A stretch of DNA of 64,000 nucleotides from Splendidivirga corallicola (GCA_030442035.1 JAUJEA010000001.1:248001-312000); one strand, 5' to 3'. Numbered from the stretch's first letter, positions 36,901 through 44,666 are shown. A program made the numbers and translations. Notes: generated by a model not told the origin, from the letters alone.

Positions 36901-37074
36901 AATGCTACCGGTAGATGTTCCTTTTACCAGTACATTTACTCCCGGCAAAGTCTCGCCATCATCAGAGGTTACCGTACCACCGATTCTGGATTGGCCAAAA
37001 GCAATGTTAAGATTAAAAACAAAAAGCACCCCGATCATAAAAATCTTGAGGCACATCTGTATTAGTTTTCTCAT
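33964..37074 (-). CDS. SusC/RagA family TonB-linked outer-membrane transporter
   Basis: 1036 residues. Signal peptide about 1-27 (ending NIAFGQ), carboxypeptidase-regulatory-like domain (GGTVTSDDGETLPGVNVLVK), TonB-box-like STLSEVVVVGYGQQKKSD, plug with DDIESIEVLKDAAAAAIYG, and a beta-barrel closing with SSLFGLQVSF (terminal Phe). Imports the glycan or other ligand handed over by SusD. A TPR-HTH membrane protein encoded upstream on the same strand is the probable regulator, and a pair of direct repeats lies in the 465-base gap between them. Distinct from the 14-kb SusC, which has a longer N-terminus. Confidence 0.95.
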   Translation of the reverse strand: MRKLIQMCLKIFMIGVLFVFNLNIAFGQSRIGGTVTSDDGETLPGVNVLVKGTSTGSITDANGKYEINVPADATTLVFSYVGFLTEEVQINGRSTIDLVMSADISTLSEVVVVGYGQQKKSDLTAAISSVKGEELQKFGTSHPADALQGKTAGVTITKRGGSPGANLNVNIRGVGTTSSSTGPLYIIDGLPGSFYLLNPDDIESIEVLKDAAAAAIYGVQAANGVVLITTKKGKKGDVQLDFSSYYGVTEATELLDLANSSQFRQIARMAKENQNLDNGDPADLNLPNFITNPNNVDTDWQDAVFDKGSMQNYNVTMRGGGENINFMVSGSYFNEDGIALDSDFEKYQIRGKSSLTKGRFQLQTNLAYTEVDRTDVTYSMREVFELPPVVPVFDSSTPDGYGFPVPSETGLGENTNPVGRADLVTDTYEEQYLEAGFTGVLELFEGLNFTSRVGIRNSERIDFYHEPANVLNALRPVQFPAVSETRTNWRQINFENFFNYQKSFDQHSIDALAGIATRSIEQSWAGVRVDGFTTDADGNTLPAGFLDPRFNTISAGDGGTFSGSGSNTTQKWLSYFGRINYSFDGKYLLQVSVRRDGSSKFGADSRWGTFPSVAAGWNISNESFFSSNLVNYLKLRASWGQLGNDGFLGPFDFQNRIVTGWLYPWGSGETHQVGAIATELENRSLQWETADVKNVGIDFGVLDDRISGSINYYIRDTRDMLVSRQVPSSAGINNPTVNIGEVRNQGLEIELGYRKSTGEFQYGVNVAFATNKNEVTSLSTEEQAIFGEGAIFNDSHFTNQSRVGSPIGGFYLYQTNGLFQSVEEVNAHTGTDADGNTVLLQPSARPGDIRFVDTNNDGVIDGDDRVFSGTPIPKVDYGVSFNASYKGFDLTIQLHGRGGNKIYNTNRMFRERMDNFRNYSSNMINAWTPSNTNTDVPRAIFGDPNQNSRESTRFLESGNFLRLKNVQLGYTFPGSIIDKLGITKLRVYVSAQNLLTITDYSGFDPEVGRSNPLSGGLDRSIYPITKSSLFGLQVSF

Positions 37075-37539
37075 AGTTTAAAGTTTAAATTGAACCTAAA
37101 ATGTACTTTAAGATGCAACTATTGCTTTTAAATGGCCAATTATCAACCACTACATCGCCTCTACAAACTACTTAGCCAATTATAAATCACTGATTAACAG
37201 AAAGTATCATATGCGTGAATTTATGCCCGGCCAGATAATCATTTCATTGAAGCAAGCTGATTAACGTATCGTTTACGCTTAACTAAATACTCTAAAATTT
37301 TAATTATTGGTAGTTCCACATCAGAAATTCTCTTCTAAAAAAAATACTATTTAGCTCCCTGAAAGCACAATGAATGCATAGCTGATAAGGGGTCAGTCAA
37401 CGGGTGTAGCAGCACTGAGATACCGGAACATTTTGACCAGAAAAGCCCGGGTGGATTGACGCTAATGTTAGCAATTATTTAAGCATGTAAGTATAAAGTA
37501 GTGCCCATGGTTCAGGGGTCTTTTTCACCCAGGCAATGG
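37075..37539. other. 465-base regulatory spacer upstream of the second susC gene
   Basis: No gene seen. Contains a near-identical direct repeat (37135-37151 and 37175-37191); the rest is AT-rich with no other clear element. Confidence 0.45.
37135..37191. promoter_or_regulatory. Paired direct repeats, candidate operator for the second susCD operon
   Basis: GCCAATTATCAACCACT (37135-37151) and GCCAATTATAAATCACT (37175-37191) agree at 15 of 17 bases and are spaced exactly 40 bases start to start, about four helical turns. They lie 60-120 bases before the susC start, a suitable place for an activator such as the adjacent TPR-HTH protein. Confidence 0.45.
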
Positions 37540-39207
37540 CTACAAATTCTGAATAAACTCGGTCAGATTCTCACTGGAGTCCAGGTTGAATTTCTTTCTA
37601 AGCCGGTACCGGCTGATTTCCACCGATTTAACAGATATGCTGTTCAGAGAGGAGATCTCTTTGGAGGAAAGGTTAAGCCTTAATTGCGCGACAAGGCGCT
37701 TTTCAGTTTCTGTAAGTTGTGGGAATTTATCATGAAGACGGAAAAAGAAATCTTTATTTACATTTTCAACATCAGCCTGAAAGTTTTCGAGATCCTGATT
37801 GATTTTCAATCTATGGTTGAAATTACCAATGAGCTTTTTGATTTTTTGAGAGGCATCTTCTTTGTTCATAAAATCAAGCTCCTGCAAGGACTCGGAGAGG
37901 TTATAATAGATATCGTTCTTCTGGGCGATATGCAGGGCAAAGTTGATGAGTTCCTGGTTCTTGTACTCCAGTTTATCTTTTAACCTACTCATTTCCAATT
38001 CTTCATTTTTGAGTTTCGCATTGGAAAGTGCCTGTTTCGCTTCGAATATCTTTTTATTCTTCCTGATACTACTTCTTAATCTTCCCACGATCAATATGGC
38101 AATCACCAGCGCCAGGATCAACCCAATGACAACGGCCCGTTGCTTGATCCTATTGGTTTCTTTCTGTTGTTCCAGTAACTCTATTTCCTTGTTCATTAAG
38201 GCAATTTCATTTTCCTGCTTCTCCAGGTAATAGATATTCCGGATGTCTGAAATATTCCGGTCTTTTTGGAGCAGAATCAGCGAATCACGCTTTTTATAGT
38301 AGTCAAGTGCATTCTTCTGATTACCTGAACGCTCGTATAACATGGACAAATATTCATAATTATCTTTCAATAAATTCCTGTCCTTCAGTTCCTCCAACCG
38401 ATCATGTGCCTTCATCAAATGTTCCTGAGCTCTGGTAAAATCACCGGTATGCACATATAATACACCAATATTGTTCAGAGCCTCGATGATGGCCCATTTT
38501 CTATCTAACTCAGTATTGAGCTGTAAACTTTGTTCATAATAAGGCAAGGCATTGGTATAGTCCTGTTGGTCATTATAGAGTATACCAATATTGTTATAAG
38601 CTCTTGCAATGCCCTCCTTATTCTGTAATGTTTCCTCTATTGCCAAAGAATGTTGAAAGAAGTTGAGTGCTGTATCAAATTGTGTCATACCCATGTAGAT
38701 CAATCCCATCAGATTCAAGGCATCGCTCATTCCCGTTTGGTTCTTAGCCTCTTCACAAATCTCATAAGACGACTTTAAGTACTCCAGCGCCCTGGTAAAG
38801 TCCCGCTGCCTCCAATAAATATAACCTAAATTATTCAGTGCATTTGACCTGCCATTGGCATCTTTTAATTCTTCGAATAGCTTTAGGGCAGCCAATAAAT
38901 TTTCCAGAGATTCGTCATAATTGGAAAAATGCTCATAACCGATACTTATGCTAAGCAGGGCCCTGGCTTCATTATGTTTATCACCCAGGCGCTGCGCCAG
39001 CTCGAGTGCCTTTTTTCCATAAGCGATGATATCTGTTGCCGATAGTTGCCGGTCTTGCTCCGCCAGAGAAATAAGTAATTCCAACCGATGTCTTGGAGAA
39101 GAAGCACGCTGAAGTGCTTCCTGTAAACTGTCGATTTTTATTTGAGACTGAACATTCTCCGGAAGAAAAGTTGATAAGAGAACACAAAAGACAAACACCC
39201 TTTTCAT
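37540..39207 (-). CDS. Membrane TPR sensor with C-terminal LuxR-like HTH
   Basis: About 555 residues from MKRVFVFCVLLS, chosen because it begins a signal peptide (cleavage near VQSQ); an upstream Met at 39234 is less likely. About seven TPR repeats fill residues 25-310 (ALNNLGYIYWRQRDFTRALEY; AYNNIGILYNDQQDYTNALPY), followed by one TM helix (VVIGLILALVIAILIVG, about 345-361), a coiled coil, and a C-terminal LuxR/GerE-type HTH (LTETEKRLVAQLRLNLSSKE, then SVKSVEISRYRLRKKFNL). This layout puts the TPR sensor in the periplasm and the DNA-binding domain in the cytoplasm, so it acts as a one-component membrane regulator. Its place just upstream of susCD suggests it activates that operon on sensing glycan import. 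Confidence 0.85.
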   Translation of the reverse strand: MKRVFVFCVLLSTFLPENVQSQIKIDSLQEALQRASSPRHRLELLISLAEQDRQLSATDIIAYGKKALELAQRLGDKHNEARALLSISIGYEHFSNYDESLENLLAALKLFEELKDANGRSNALNNLGYIYWRQRDFTRALEYLKSSYEICEEAKNQTGMSDALNLMGLIYMGMTQFDTALNFFQHSLAIEETLQNKEGIARAYNNIGILYNDQQDYTNALPYYEQSLQLNTELDRKWAIIEALNNIGVLYVHTGDFTRAQEHLMKAHDRLEELKDRNLLKDNYEYLSMLYERSGNQKNALDYYKKRDSLILLQKDRNISDIRNIYYLEKQENEIALMNKEIELLEQQKETNRIKQRAVVIGLILALVIAILIVGRLRSSIRKNKKIFEAKQALSNAKLKNEELEMSRLKDKLEYKNQELINFALHIAQKNDIYYNLSESLQELDFMNKEDASQKIKKLIGNFNHRLKINQDLENFQADVENVNKDFFFRLHDKFPQLTETEKRLVAQLRLNLSSKEISSLNSISVKSVEISRYRLRKKFNLDSSENLTEFIQNL

Positions 39208-39639
39208 AAATTCAATCGTCAATACTAAGCGCAAAGCTAAAGGTTAATCTGATGTTATAGTTGATAAGAACCCTATCAATACCCAACTTTTAGCCAGACA
39301 AATAAAAAATTGTTGTCAATATTAAAAATTTCTTTTTACGCGCCTAAACTATGATTATTCAAAATTTTCTTTTATTAAACTCTCAATTAACAAAATAGGT
39401 TGCTCAAAAGTTTACACTTCCCTTTAACAAAGTATCTTATCCGACCAGGATACTGGCGTCTCAGAATACCCTGGTACTATTCCTATATAAAAATTTAATT
39501 TTCCTGAAATGATCAACTTAACCAGCTTTTTCTTTTTTGTATTTGACAAAATTTTGTCAATATTATCAACATTTAATATACATGATAATAAAATAGTTGA
39601 AAATATTGGCTATATTGTCATTCCCGGATAGTAAGGATT
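39208..39639. other. 432-base divergent spacer at the island edge
   Basis: AT-rich; no gene. Contains a perfect 18-base palindrome (39543-39560) and two copies of TTGTCAATATTA (39313-39324 and 39554-39565). Confidence 0.45.
39543..39560. promoter_or_regulatory. Perfect 18-base palindrome, candidate operator
   Basis: TTGACAAAATTTTGTCAA reads the same on both strands. It lies 80 bases before the 90-residue ORF. Its right half continues into TTGTCAATATTA, which also occurs at 39313-39324. Looks like a binding site for a dimeric repressor. Confidence 0.45.
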
Positions 39640-39912
39640 ATGAAAATGTTCAAGACGAATTTACACCATGATTGGCAGCAGGAGCTGCAAGTAAAAATCA
39701 ACTCCAAAAGGGCCAAGATCCGGGAAGTTTTTTATGCCAGCAATTTGTTTTCCTTTGACGAAGAAGCATTTAATTATTTAAGCCTGAAAGACCAGCAGAA
39801 GGTGATATGCTTAAGACAAGAACTCATCAACCTGGAAAGCCAATGGAAAACCAGCGAGTCAAAATCAGTGCCTAGAGAAAAGGTATTGCAGGTGGTGTCG
39901 AAGGTGGGGTAA
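39640..39912 (+). CDS. Small unknown protein, helix-rich
   Basis: 90 residues, no recognised family. Highly charged and likely all-helical (INSKRAKIREVFYASNLFSFDEEAFNYL; KDQQKVICLRQELINLESQW), without signal peptide or TM segment. ATG at 39640, with a second Met two codons later. A palindrome 80 bases upstream suggests regulation. Marks the left part of the accessory island; reading frame and codon use look genuine, but the role is unknown. Confidence 0.55.
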   Translation: MKMFKTNLHHDWQQELQVKINSKRAKIREVFYASNLFSFDEEAFNYLSLKDQQKVICLRQELINLESQWKTSESKSVPREKVLQVVSKVG

Positions 39913-40056
39913 ATGTGTTCCAGCCTCTAAACAAAAGTCAAATGAGAATCTCTCTAACTTGACAATGCCAATTATAAATTGTAACATTAAATAAGGTATG
40001 GAAAATAATATTTTTATATTAGTTAAATTTTTTTTTCAACCTAAAAACAAATTGAT

Positions 40057-40206
40057 ATGGTATTATCAAGCGAGTATTTCGAACAAGATTTGTGGAAGCT
40101 TTATAGAAGCATGCCAGAGGGTAATGGAGATGGTGAAGGGGATGATGATAAAGGTGAACAAGACCCTCCGCCAGATCCTCCGCCAGGAGGGCCTCCAAGA
40201 AAGTAA
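40057..40206 (+). CDS. Small acidic/proline-rich ORF (49 residues)
   Basis: ATG 40057 to TAA 40204-40206. The sequence runs from an ordinary start (MVLSSEYFEQDLWKLYRSMP) through an acidic Gly/Asp stretch (EGNGDGEGDDDKGEQD) to a Pro-rich tail (PPPDPPPGGPPRK). The tail codes for a compact PPxP-type repeat in this frame only, which favours it over a longer overlapping frame (39998-40240). It ends 30 bases before the TPR gene. No family recognised; it could be a small partner or leader peptide of the TPR protein. Confidence 0.5.
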   Translation: MVLSSEYFEQDLWKLYRSMPEGNGDGEGDDDKGEQDPPPDPPPGGPPRK

Positions 40207-40236
40207 ATGTATTCGGATAGCATTTAATCGTTGCCC

Positions 40237-41625
40237 ATGAAAAAAGTTGTTATATTATTTTTAGTAGTGGGCAACATTAATGCCCAGTCAATTCAAAAGG
40301 CCGACGACATTTACAATCGTGCCAGAGAACTCTACAGCTCAAACCTCGATTCATCTTTATTTCTCACCAATCAAAGCTTAAAACTCTACCAAGAATTAAA
40401 CGACGAAAGTAAAATTGCCAGGTCTCATCATTTGCTTGGAGCCATTCTCTATATAAAAGATAGTCTACGATATTCACTGGAGCACTATATGGCAGCTATG
40501 GACATAAATGAGAGGTTGGGTGTTAATAATAAAATTCTTATAGAAAATGTTGGGCACATTTTTTTTAAGGTTAAGCACTATCAAAAAGCCATTGAATATT
40601 ACACAAAAGCCATTGGGAAATCGGAAAAAGATGACATAGATTTTATTGTCAAAGTACATAAACAAATTGGCAGTACATATCAGGAAATGGGTCGTTTTGT
40701 TGAATCACTTAATCACTATAAACAGGCCTTAAAACTAAAGGATACAACAAATTTATCCAATGAGCTAGGTGCCTTGTACAATGAATTAGGTATTGTTCAT
40801 AAAGATCTTGGCAATTATCATGAAGCACTGAGGTTTTACGATTCATCGCTCAAAGTAAAACAGGCTTTATCAGACACGCTTGGATTTGCGTATACATACC
40901 ACAATGCAGGGAAGGTCTATGAATTGCAAGGATATATAGATAAGGCTACTGAGCTTTACAAATTAGCCTTGGATATCAAGATCAAATTTAACAGTAAAAC
41001 GACTCACAGCTCATTGAATAATCTAGGCAAAATATTTATACAGAGTAATCAACTTGACAGTGCATTGGTTTATTTGGAAAGAGCCGAACAAATCAAATAC
41101 GGATCATTAGCAAAAGAGCCACTGAAAACAACTTGCAATTTGCTTGCAGAACTTTGGTCATTAAAAGGTGATCAAATGGCTCAATTCAAATACATCACAT
41201 TGCATACTAAAGTCAGTAACGAATTAGCTGAAGCTCAAAAAGTATCCGAACTTTTAAGACAAGAGCAATTACATGATTTGGTTAAGATTGAACAAGACTT
41301 TTTGGCACTTCGCAATCAAGTAAATCAAAACAAACTTAAAATTTCATTGCTTACGGTTATCGTTACTCTTATTGCGATTGCGCTAATCTCTTTTTTTGTT
41401 TACTTTAAGTACCTACAAAAGAAAGCCAAACTCAATTACATTGGGGATCAAACCAAACACGTAGCCAAAATGGCTGTAAAAATGCAAGAACCTTTAGAGA
41501 AGTTAGATGAAATAAATAGTAAGAAGGTTAACTATCAGGATACTCACCCGGAAGATCCTGAAGAAAAGAAAAGATTCTTGAGAAAATTGGTGGATGCTTT
41601 GAATCAGATCATTAAGGTTAATTAG
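40237..41625 (+). CDS. TPR-repeat membrane protein without HTH
   Basis: 462 residues from ATG 40237 (an in-frame TTG lies 6 bases earlier). Signal peptide MKKVVILFLVVGNINAQ; about seven TPR-like repeats to residue 330 (GALYNELGIVHKDLGNYHEAL; AYTYHNAGKVYELQGYIDKATE); TM helix ISLLTVIVTLIAIALISFFVY (about 371-391); and a short cytoplasmic tail. It has the same plan as the TPR-HTH regulator at 37.5 kb, but the C-terminus holds no HTH or kinase, only about 70 charged residues. It may be a truncated regulator or a signalling partner. A startless open frame follows directly and could be the missing continuation. Confidence 0.75.
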   Translation: MKKVVILFLVVGNINAQSIQKADDIYNRARELYSSNLDSSLFLTNQSLKLYQELNDESKIARSHHLLGAILYIKDSLRYSLEHYMAAMDINERLGVNNKILIENVGHIFFKVKHYQKAIEYYTKAIGKSEKDDIDFIVKVHKQIGSTYQEMGRFVESLNHYKQALKLKDTTNLSNELGALYNELGIVHKDLGNYHEALRFYDSSLKVKQALSDTLGFAYTYHNAGKVYELQGYIDKATELYKLALDIKIKFNSKTTHSSLNNLGKIFIQSNQLDSALVYLERAEQIKYGSLAKEPLKTTCNLLAELWSLKGDQMAQFKYITLHTKVSNELAEAQKVSELLRQEQLHDLVKIEQDFLALRNQVNQNKLKISLLTVIVTLIAIALISFFVYFKYLQKKAKLNYIGDQTKHVAKMAVKMQEPLEKLDEINSKKVNYQDTHPEDPEEKKRFLRKLVDALNQIIKVN

Positions 41626-41951
41626 GAGACTTCTGTCCTAACAGACCAAAAAACTACTACAGAGTAAATGATTTACTTGATAATGAATTTTTAGAGCTTC
41701 TTGATTTTACGGATCCAGGTGAAGCAAAAAATGCTCTTGATTTTCTTTATAAGAATACCATTTCAAATAAAAATCCTTCAGAAAAGCTCACAGAAAAAAG
41801 GAAAATGCAACTTGAGATACTTATTAAACAAATGGGTGTTTTAATTAAGGCCCTGTCTTTTAGAAATGATTTATTAAAAATTCAAAAAAATTGGACTGCG
41901 ATACAACTTCGAATGAAGAACAACCAACGGAAGGCAAAAAAGATTATTTAG
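41622..41951 (+). pseudogene. Open frame of 109 codons without a start, possible gene remnant
   Basis: Frame 41622-41951 (stop TAG) translates without interruption: GDFCPNRPKNYYRVNDLLD, then FLELLDFTDPGEAKNALDF and a Lys-rich helical end. It has no ATG/GTG/TTG until an ATG at about 41808, overlaps the TPR gene's stop by a few bases and is in a different frame from it. Either it is the C-terminus of a longer TPR-gene product lost by frameshift, or a decayed separate gene. Amino-acid composition looks coding; no family recognised. Confidence 0.4.
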
Positions 41952-42227
41952 AGGTTACACTGAAACACTCTTATTCAGCACGATTGAATTAGCAATTATA
42001 CAGGAGGAATGCAATTGAGGATGAATGATTTACAGCGCATTTTGTTAATTGTCATTTAGTTATTAACTTATGCTTATACAGCTATAAGAATACGAACATT
42101 GGATTAAAACCACCTTTCAGCCATGCATATTGGGTGATTTCATTTCAGAATTAAAATTCAATTACGTGGCAACTTGCGTTGATTTTATTTTCACTGACAG
42201 AATACCTTATTTACTAACTCAATCAAA

Positions 42228-42689
42228 ATGAAAGAGAAGCTTGAACTTATAAAATCATTGGTATGGCCTATTCTTATCACATTATTTGTGTTGTTTAATT
42301 GGTCAGCAATTCACAATTCAATTGAACATGTTCCTGAATTGATATCAAAATCTGAGTCGATATCCATAGGTGGTTTATCAATAAAAATTAATCAAAATCT
42401 TCAAGATAAGTCTTCACCAGAAATAAAAGCATTTCTTAAAGAAATATCTCCAGCTGACCTGGATTTAATACTTCAACTCCGTAATACTATTCAACGATTC
42501 TCAAAAGAACAGTATGACGAATATGGTGCAAACGAATATAAGGGATTATTAAACTTAGGCCTCGCAATTAAAAAAGATACATTAAGGGAGGCGAACCATG
42601 AAGTTGACATTGTTTTAAGCAAGGAAGGAGAATCTGTTAGAAATTATCTCATTGAAATAATTAATGAACTAATTAAAGAAGCAAAATAA
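42228..42689 (+). CDS. Unknown single-TM protein, pair partner 1
   Basis: 153 residues. One TM helix near the N-terminus (LVWPILITLFVLFNWSAI, about 11-28), then a mainly helical, charged soluble domain (EISPADLDLILQLRNTIQRF, likely facing the cytoplasm or periplasm). No known family. It precedes the TM/beta-rich gene by 41 bases on the same strand and is probably co-transcribed with it. Ordinary start ATG; neighbouring DNA is AT-rich island sequence. Confidence 0.65.
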   Translation: MKEKLELIKSLVWPILITLFVLFNWSAIHNSIEHVPELISKSESISIGGLSIKINQNLQDKSSPEIKAFLKEISPADLDLILQLRNTIQRFSKEQYDEYGANEYKGLLNLGLAIKKDTLREANHEVDIVLSKEGESVRNYLIEIINELIKEAK

Positions 42690-42730
42690 ATTGTGTGCTT
42701 TAACAATCTCACTACAAAATTTCACCAAAT

Positions 42731-43176
42731 ATGGAAACTGTAGTCCCTGCAATTATCGGTTTTTTGGAATGGTTCTTGGATCTTTAATAACAACTTTTCA
42801 GCATGAGATAAGATCTATTTTTCAAAAAAACGATGAAATACCCATTGTCGGTAAATGGGACTGCGAATGGTCCGAAGACACTGAAAGTGATATAAAAGAA
42901 TATCAATCAGACATTATTGAAATTCTAAAGATCAAAGGAAGAAATATTTCAGCAAAAGGAAGAAATAAAGAATTTGGAAATTATACCCTAAATGGCAGAA
43001 TTACTATTTCCAATTTGATAAGATTGGATTATAGAGTAGAAGCAAGAAAAGAACTACTAGGTGGCTCAATACTATTGACGCCGAATGCCAGAATGGACAT
43101 CTTAGAAGGTAGATGGATGGAATTCACTAAAAGTGGTAAAGTAATCGGTAGTAAAACTAAGTGGACCATGAAATAA
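42731..43176 (+). CDS. TM plus beta-rich protein, N-terminus split by a T-run frameshift
   Basis: ATG 42731 gives METVVPAIIGF, then runs into a stop; the frame one base over continues as GMVLGSLITTFQHEIRS and stays open to 43176. A seventh T in the run 42760-42765 would join them into METVVPAIIGFFGMVLGS, a natural TM start. Alternatively translation starts at ATG 42769, or at TTG 42691. The soluble part (about 35-145) looks like a beta barrel: IVGKWDCEWSED, NYTLNGRITISNLIRLDYRV, LEGRWMEF, GSKTKWTM, with a lipocalin-like G-x-W start. TM plus beta-barrel resembles the layout of Cap15-type effectors, but no partner nucleotidyltransferase of CBASS is present. Function unknown; frameshift, sequencing error or programmed slip cannot be told apart. 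Confidence 0.55.
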
Positions 43177-43195
43177 TTTAATCAATCAATCTTTA

Positions 43196-43306
43196 TTATT
43201 TGTTTTCTGGTTTCGATCTAACTAAAAGATCACAAATATCTACATCAAGAATTTCAGCTAGTTTATAAAATGTCTCAATGGGATGTAACAAATTCAAAAA
43301 ACTCGA
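43196..43306 (-). pseudogene. Remnant of a Cro/C1-type HTH regulator
   Basis: The minus-strand frame 43306-43196 reads HPIETFYKLAEILDVDICDL, then LVRSKPENK and stop, the last helices of an XRE-family HTH domain. An upstream in-frame TGA (43309-43307) and lack of the N-terminal helices show that only the C-terminal part remains. It fills part of the 339-base gap between two plus-strand genes. Confidence 0.55.
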
Positions 43307-43515
43307 TCACAACTGCTAAGTCCTATTCAAATTACATGAACATATCTATTTATTCCTACCGTTTGCTAGGCTTTAATTTTCATTGCAAATTATGCGTTAA
43401 TTCATTGATTAAATGTCAGTTAGATTTAAATTAGTTATTTTTAGTGATTGCTTGAATAATATATTTACATAATTTAGCATTGATTTTTAGATTCAAGTCC
43501 CTTATCAGCTACAAC

Positions 43516-44655
43516 ATGAAAACAAATAATAACCCTTCTGAGCCCTCAGAGAATACAGGGCATAAAATCCGATCAAAATGGCAACTACTTCATCCAGATT
43601 TAAAAGCTATTTTAGCAGCAGGATTCGGTGCGATTATTGGTGTGATTGGGACATTAGTTTTAGCGATAGCTACCGCAATTCTTTTTTATGGTAGAAGTAT
43701 TGAAAAATTAAATCTTGTTTATGAGAATTATAAGCAGTTTCAATACCAATTTGATAATTTGGATAAAATGAATGAATTAGACAGTATTCGGAAAACAATG
43801 AATGAAAATCAGGTCGATGTCATTAATAGGCTTGATAGAATTGAATCAGCTTCAATAGCAAGAACTGATAGTGGATTTTATTTGACATCGGAATTAAGGA
43901 AAGAGATAAATAACGGGCTTGACAGCTTAGAATTGCTTTTATCGAATATTGATGTTATCAATAATCAATTAAATTCAAAGCTTACAACTTTTCAAAAAAG
44001 TTTTGAATCTTTTAAAACAACAACCGAGAAGGCACATTTAAGAGAATTTGAAAATCTTAAAATAAAACAGTTAACAGATTCCCGCAATCATAATTTTAGA
44101 CTGGATGAACTGAATGACTCATTCATTCAATTAAAAGATGAAGTCAATAGAACTTTAAATATCAAAACGAAAACCATAGATATAAATAATATTCAGAGTA
44201 TAGAAGAAGTAATTTCTTACCTAGATTCCAAAAGTCCATATGAAATGTTCAAAATTGAAACACTGGACAGTTTCGATAAGCACTATTCTAAATCTGAAAA
44301 AGATGCTTTCAAAAATGAACTAATTGATGACTCGTTCGATACAGTGAGCTATAGTTCAATTGACGGATTGGAAATAAATTGGTTCCACAAAAAAATTAGT
44401 AATTTGTCTCCCACTGATCAACTTCCAGTTTGGATAGGGAAATCAAAAATTATCCCATTTGTAATTCAGAAAGATGGTGAGTTTATTTCCAATAAACTAA
44501 GTATAAAATACGTTGAGAATTTAATTTCTAGCAACAAAATACGTTTGTTCAATAATTTACATGGATTCGATAAAAACAATAATCATTATATAATAGGTTT
44601 TATTAATGAGGACGAAGCCACCACACCCTACTGCTTTATTTCCTATATAAGGTAA
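43516..44655 (+). CDS. Membrane-anchored coiled-coil protein of unknown function
   Basis: 379 residues from MKTNNNPSEPSE; a further upstream ATG at 43480 gives 391. One long TM segment (ILAAGFGAIIGVIGTLVLAIATAILFY, about 32-58), then roughly 150 residues of heptad-like coiled coil (IEKLNLVYENYKQFQYQFDN; DVINRLDRIESASIARTDSG), then a mixed alpha/beta domain of about 140 residues (INWFHKKISNLSPTDQLPVW; NHYIIGFINEDEATTPYCF). No known family. In an accessory island, TM-coiled-coil sensors with a terminal globular domain are often partners of effectors, but nothing here proves it. Confidence 0.7.
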   Translation: MKTNNNPSEPSENTGHKIRSKWQLLHPDLKAILAAGFGAIIGVIGTLVLAIATAILFYGRSIEKLNLVYENYKQFQYQFDNLDKMNELDSIRKTMNENQVDVINRLDRIESASIARTDSGFYLTSELRKEINNGLDSLELLLSNIDVINNQLNSKLTTFQKSFESFKTTTEKAHLREFENLKIKQLTDSRNHNFRLDELNDSFIQLKDEVNRTLNIKTKTIDINNIQSIEEVISYLDSKSPYEMFKIETLDSFDKHYSKSEKDAFKNELIDDSFDTVSYSSIDGLEINWFHKKISNLSPTDQLPVWIGKSKIIPFVIQKDGEFISNKLSIKYVENLISSNKIRLFNNLHGFDKNNNHYIIGFINEDEATTPYCFISYIR

Positions 44656-44666
44656 TTATTTACGGT

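Noticed and set aside
39998..40240. 80-residue plus-strand frame overlapping the small Pro-rich gene
   Set aside because: Runs over the start of the TPR gene in another frame, has less natural composition, and the 49-codon frame gives a structured acidic/Pro-rich product.
42731..43176. Calling the TM/beta pair a CBASS effector
   Set aside because: No CD-NTase, E1/E2/JAB or other CBASS gene is in the window; similarity to Cap15 rests only on layout.
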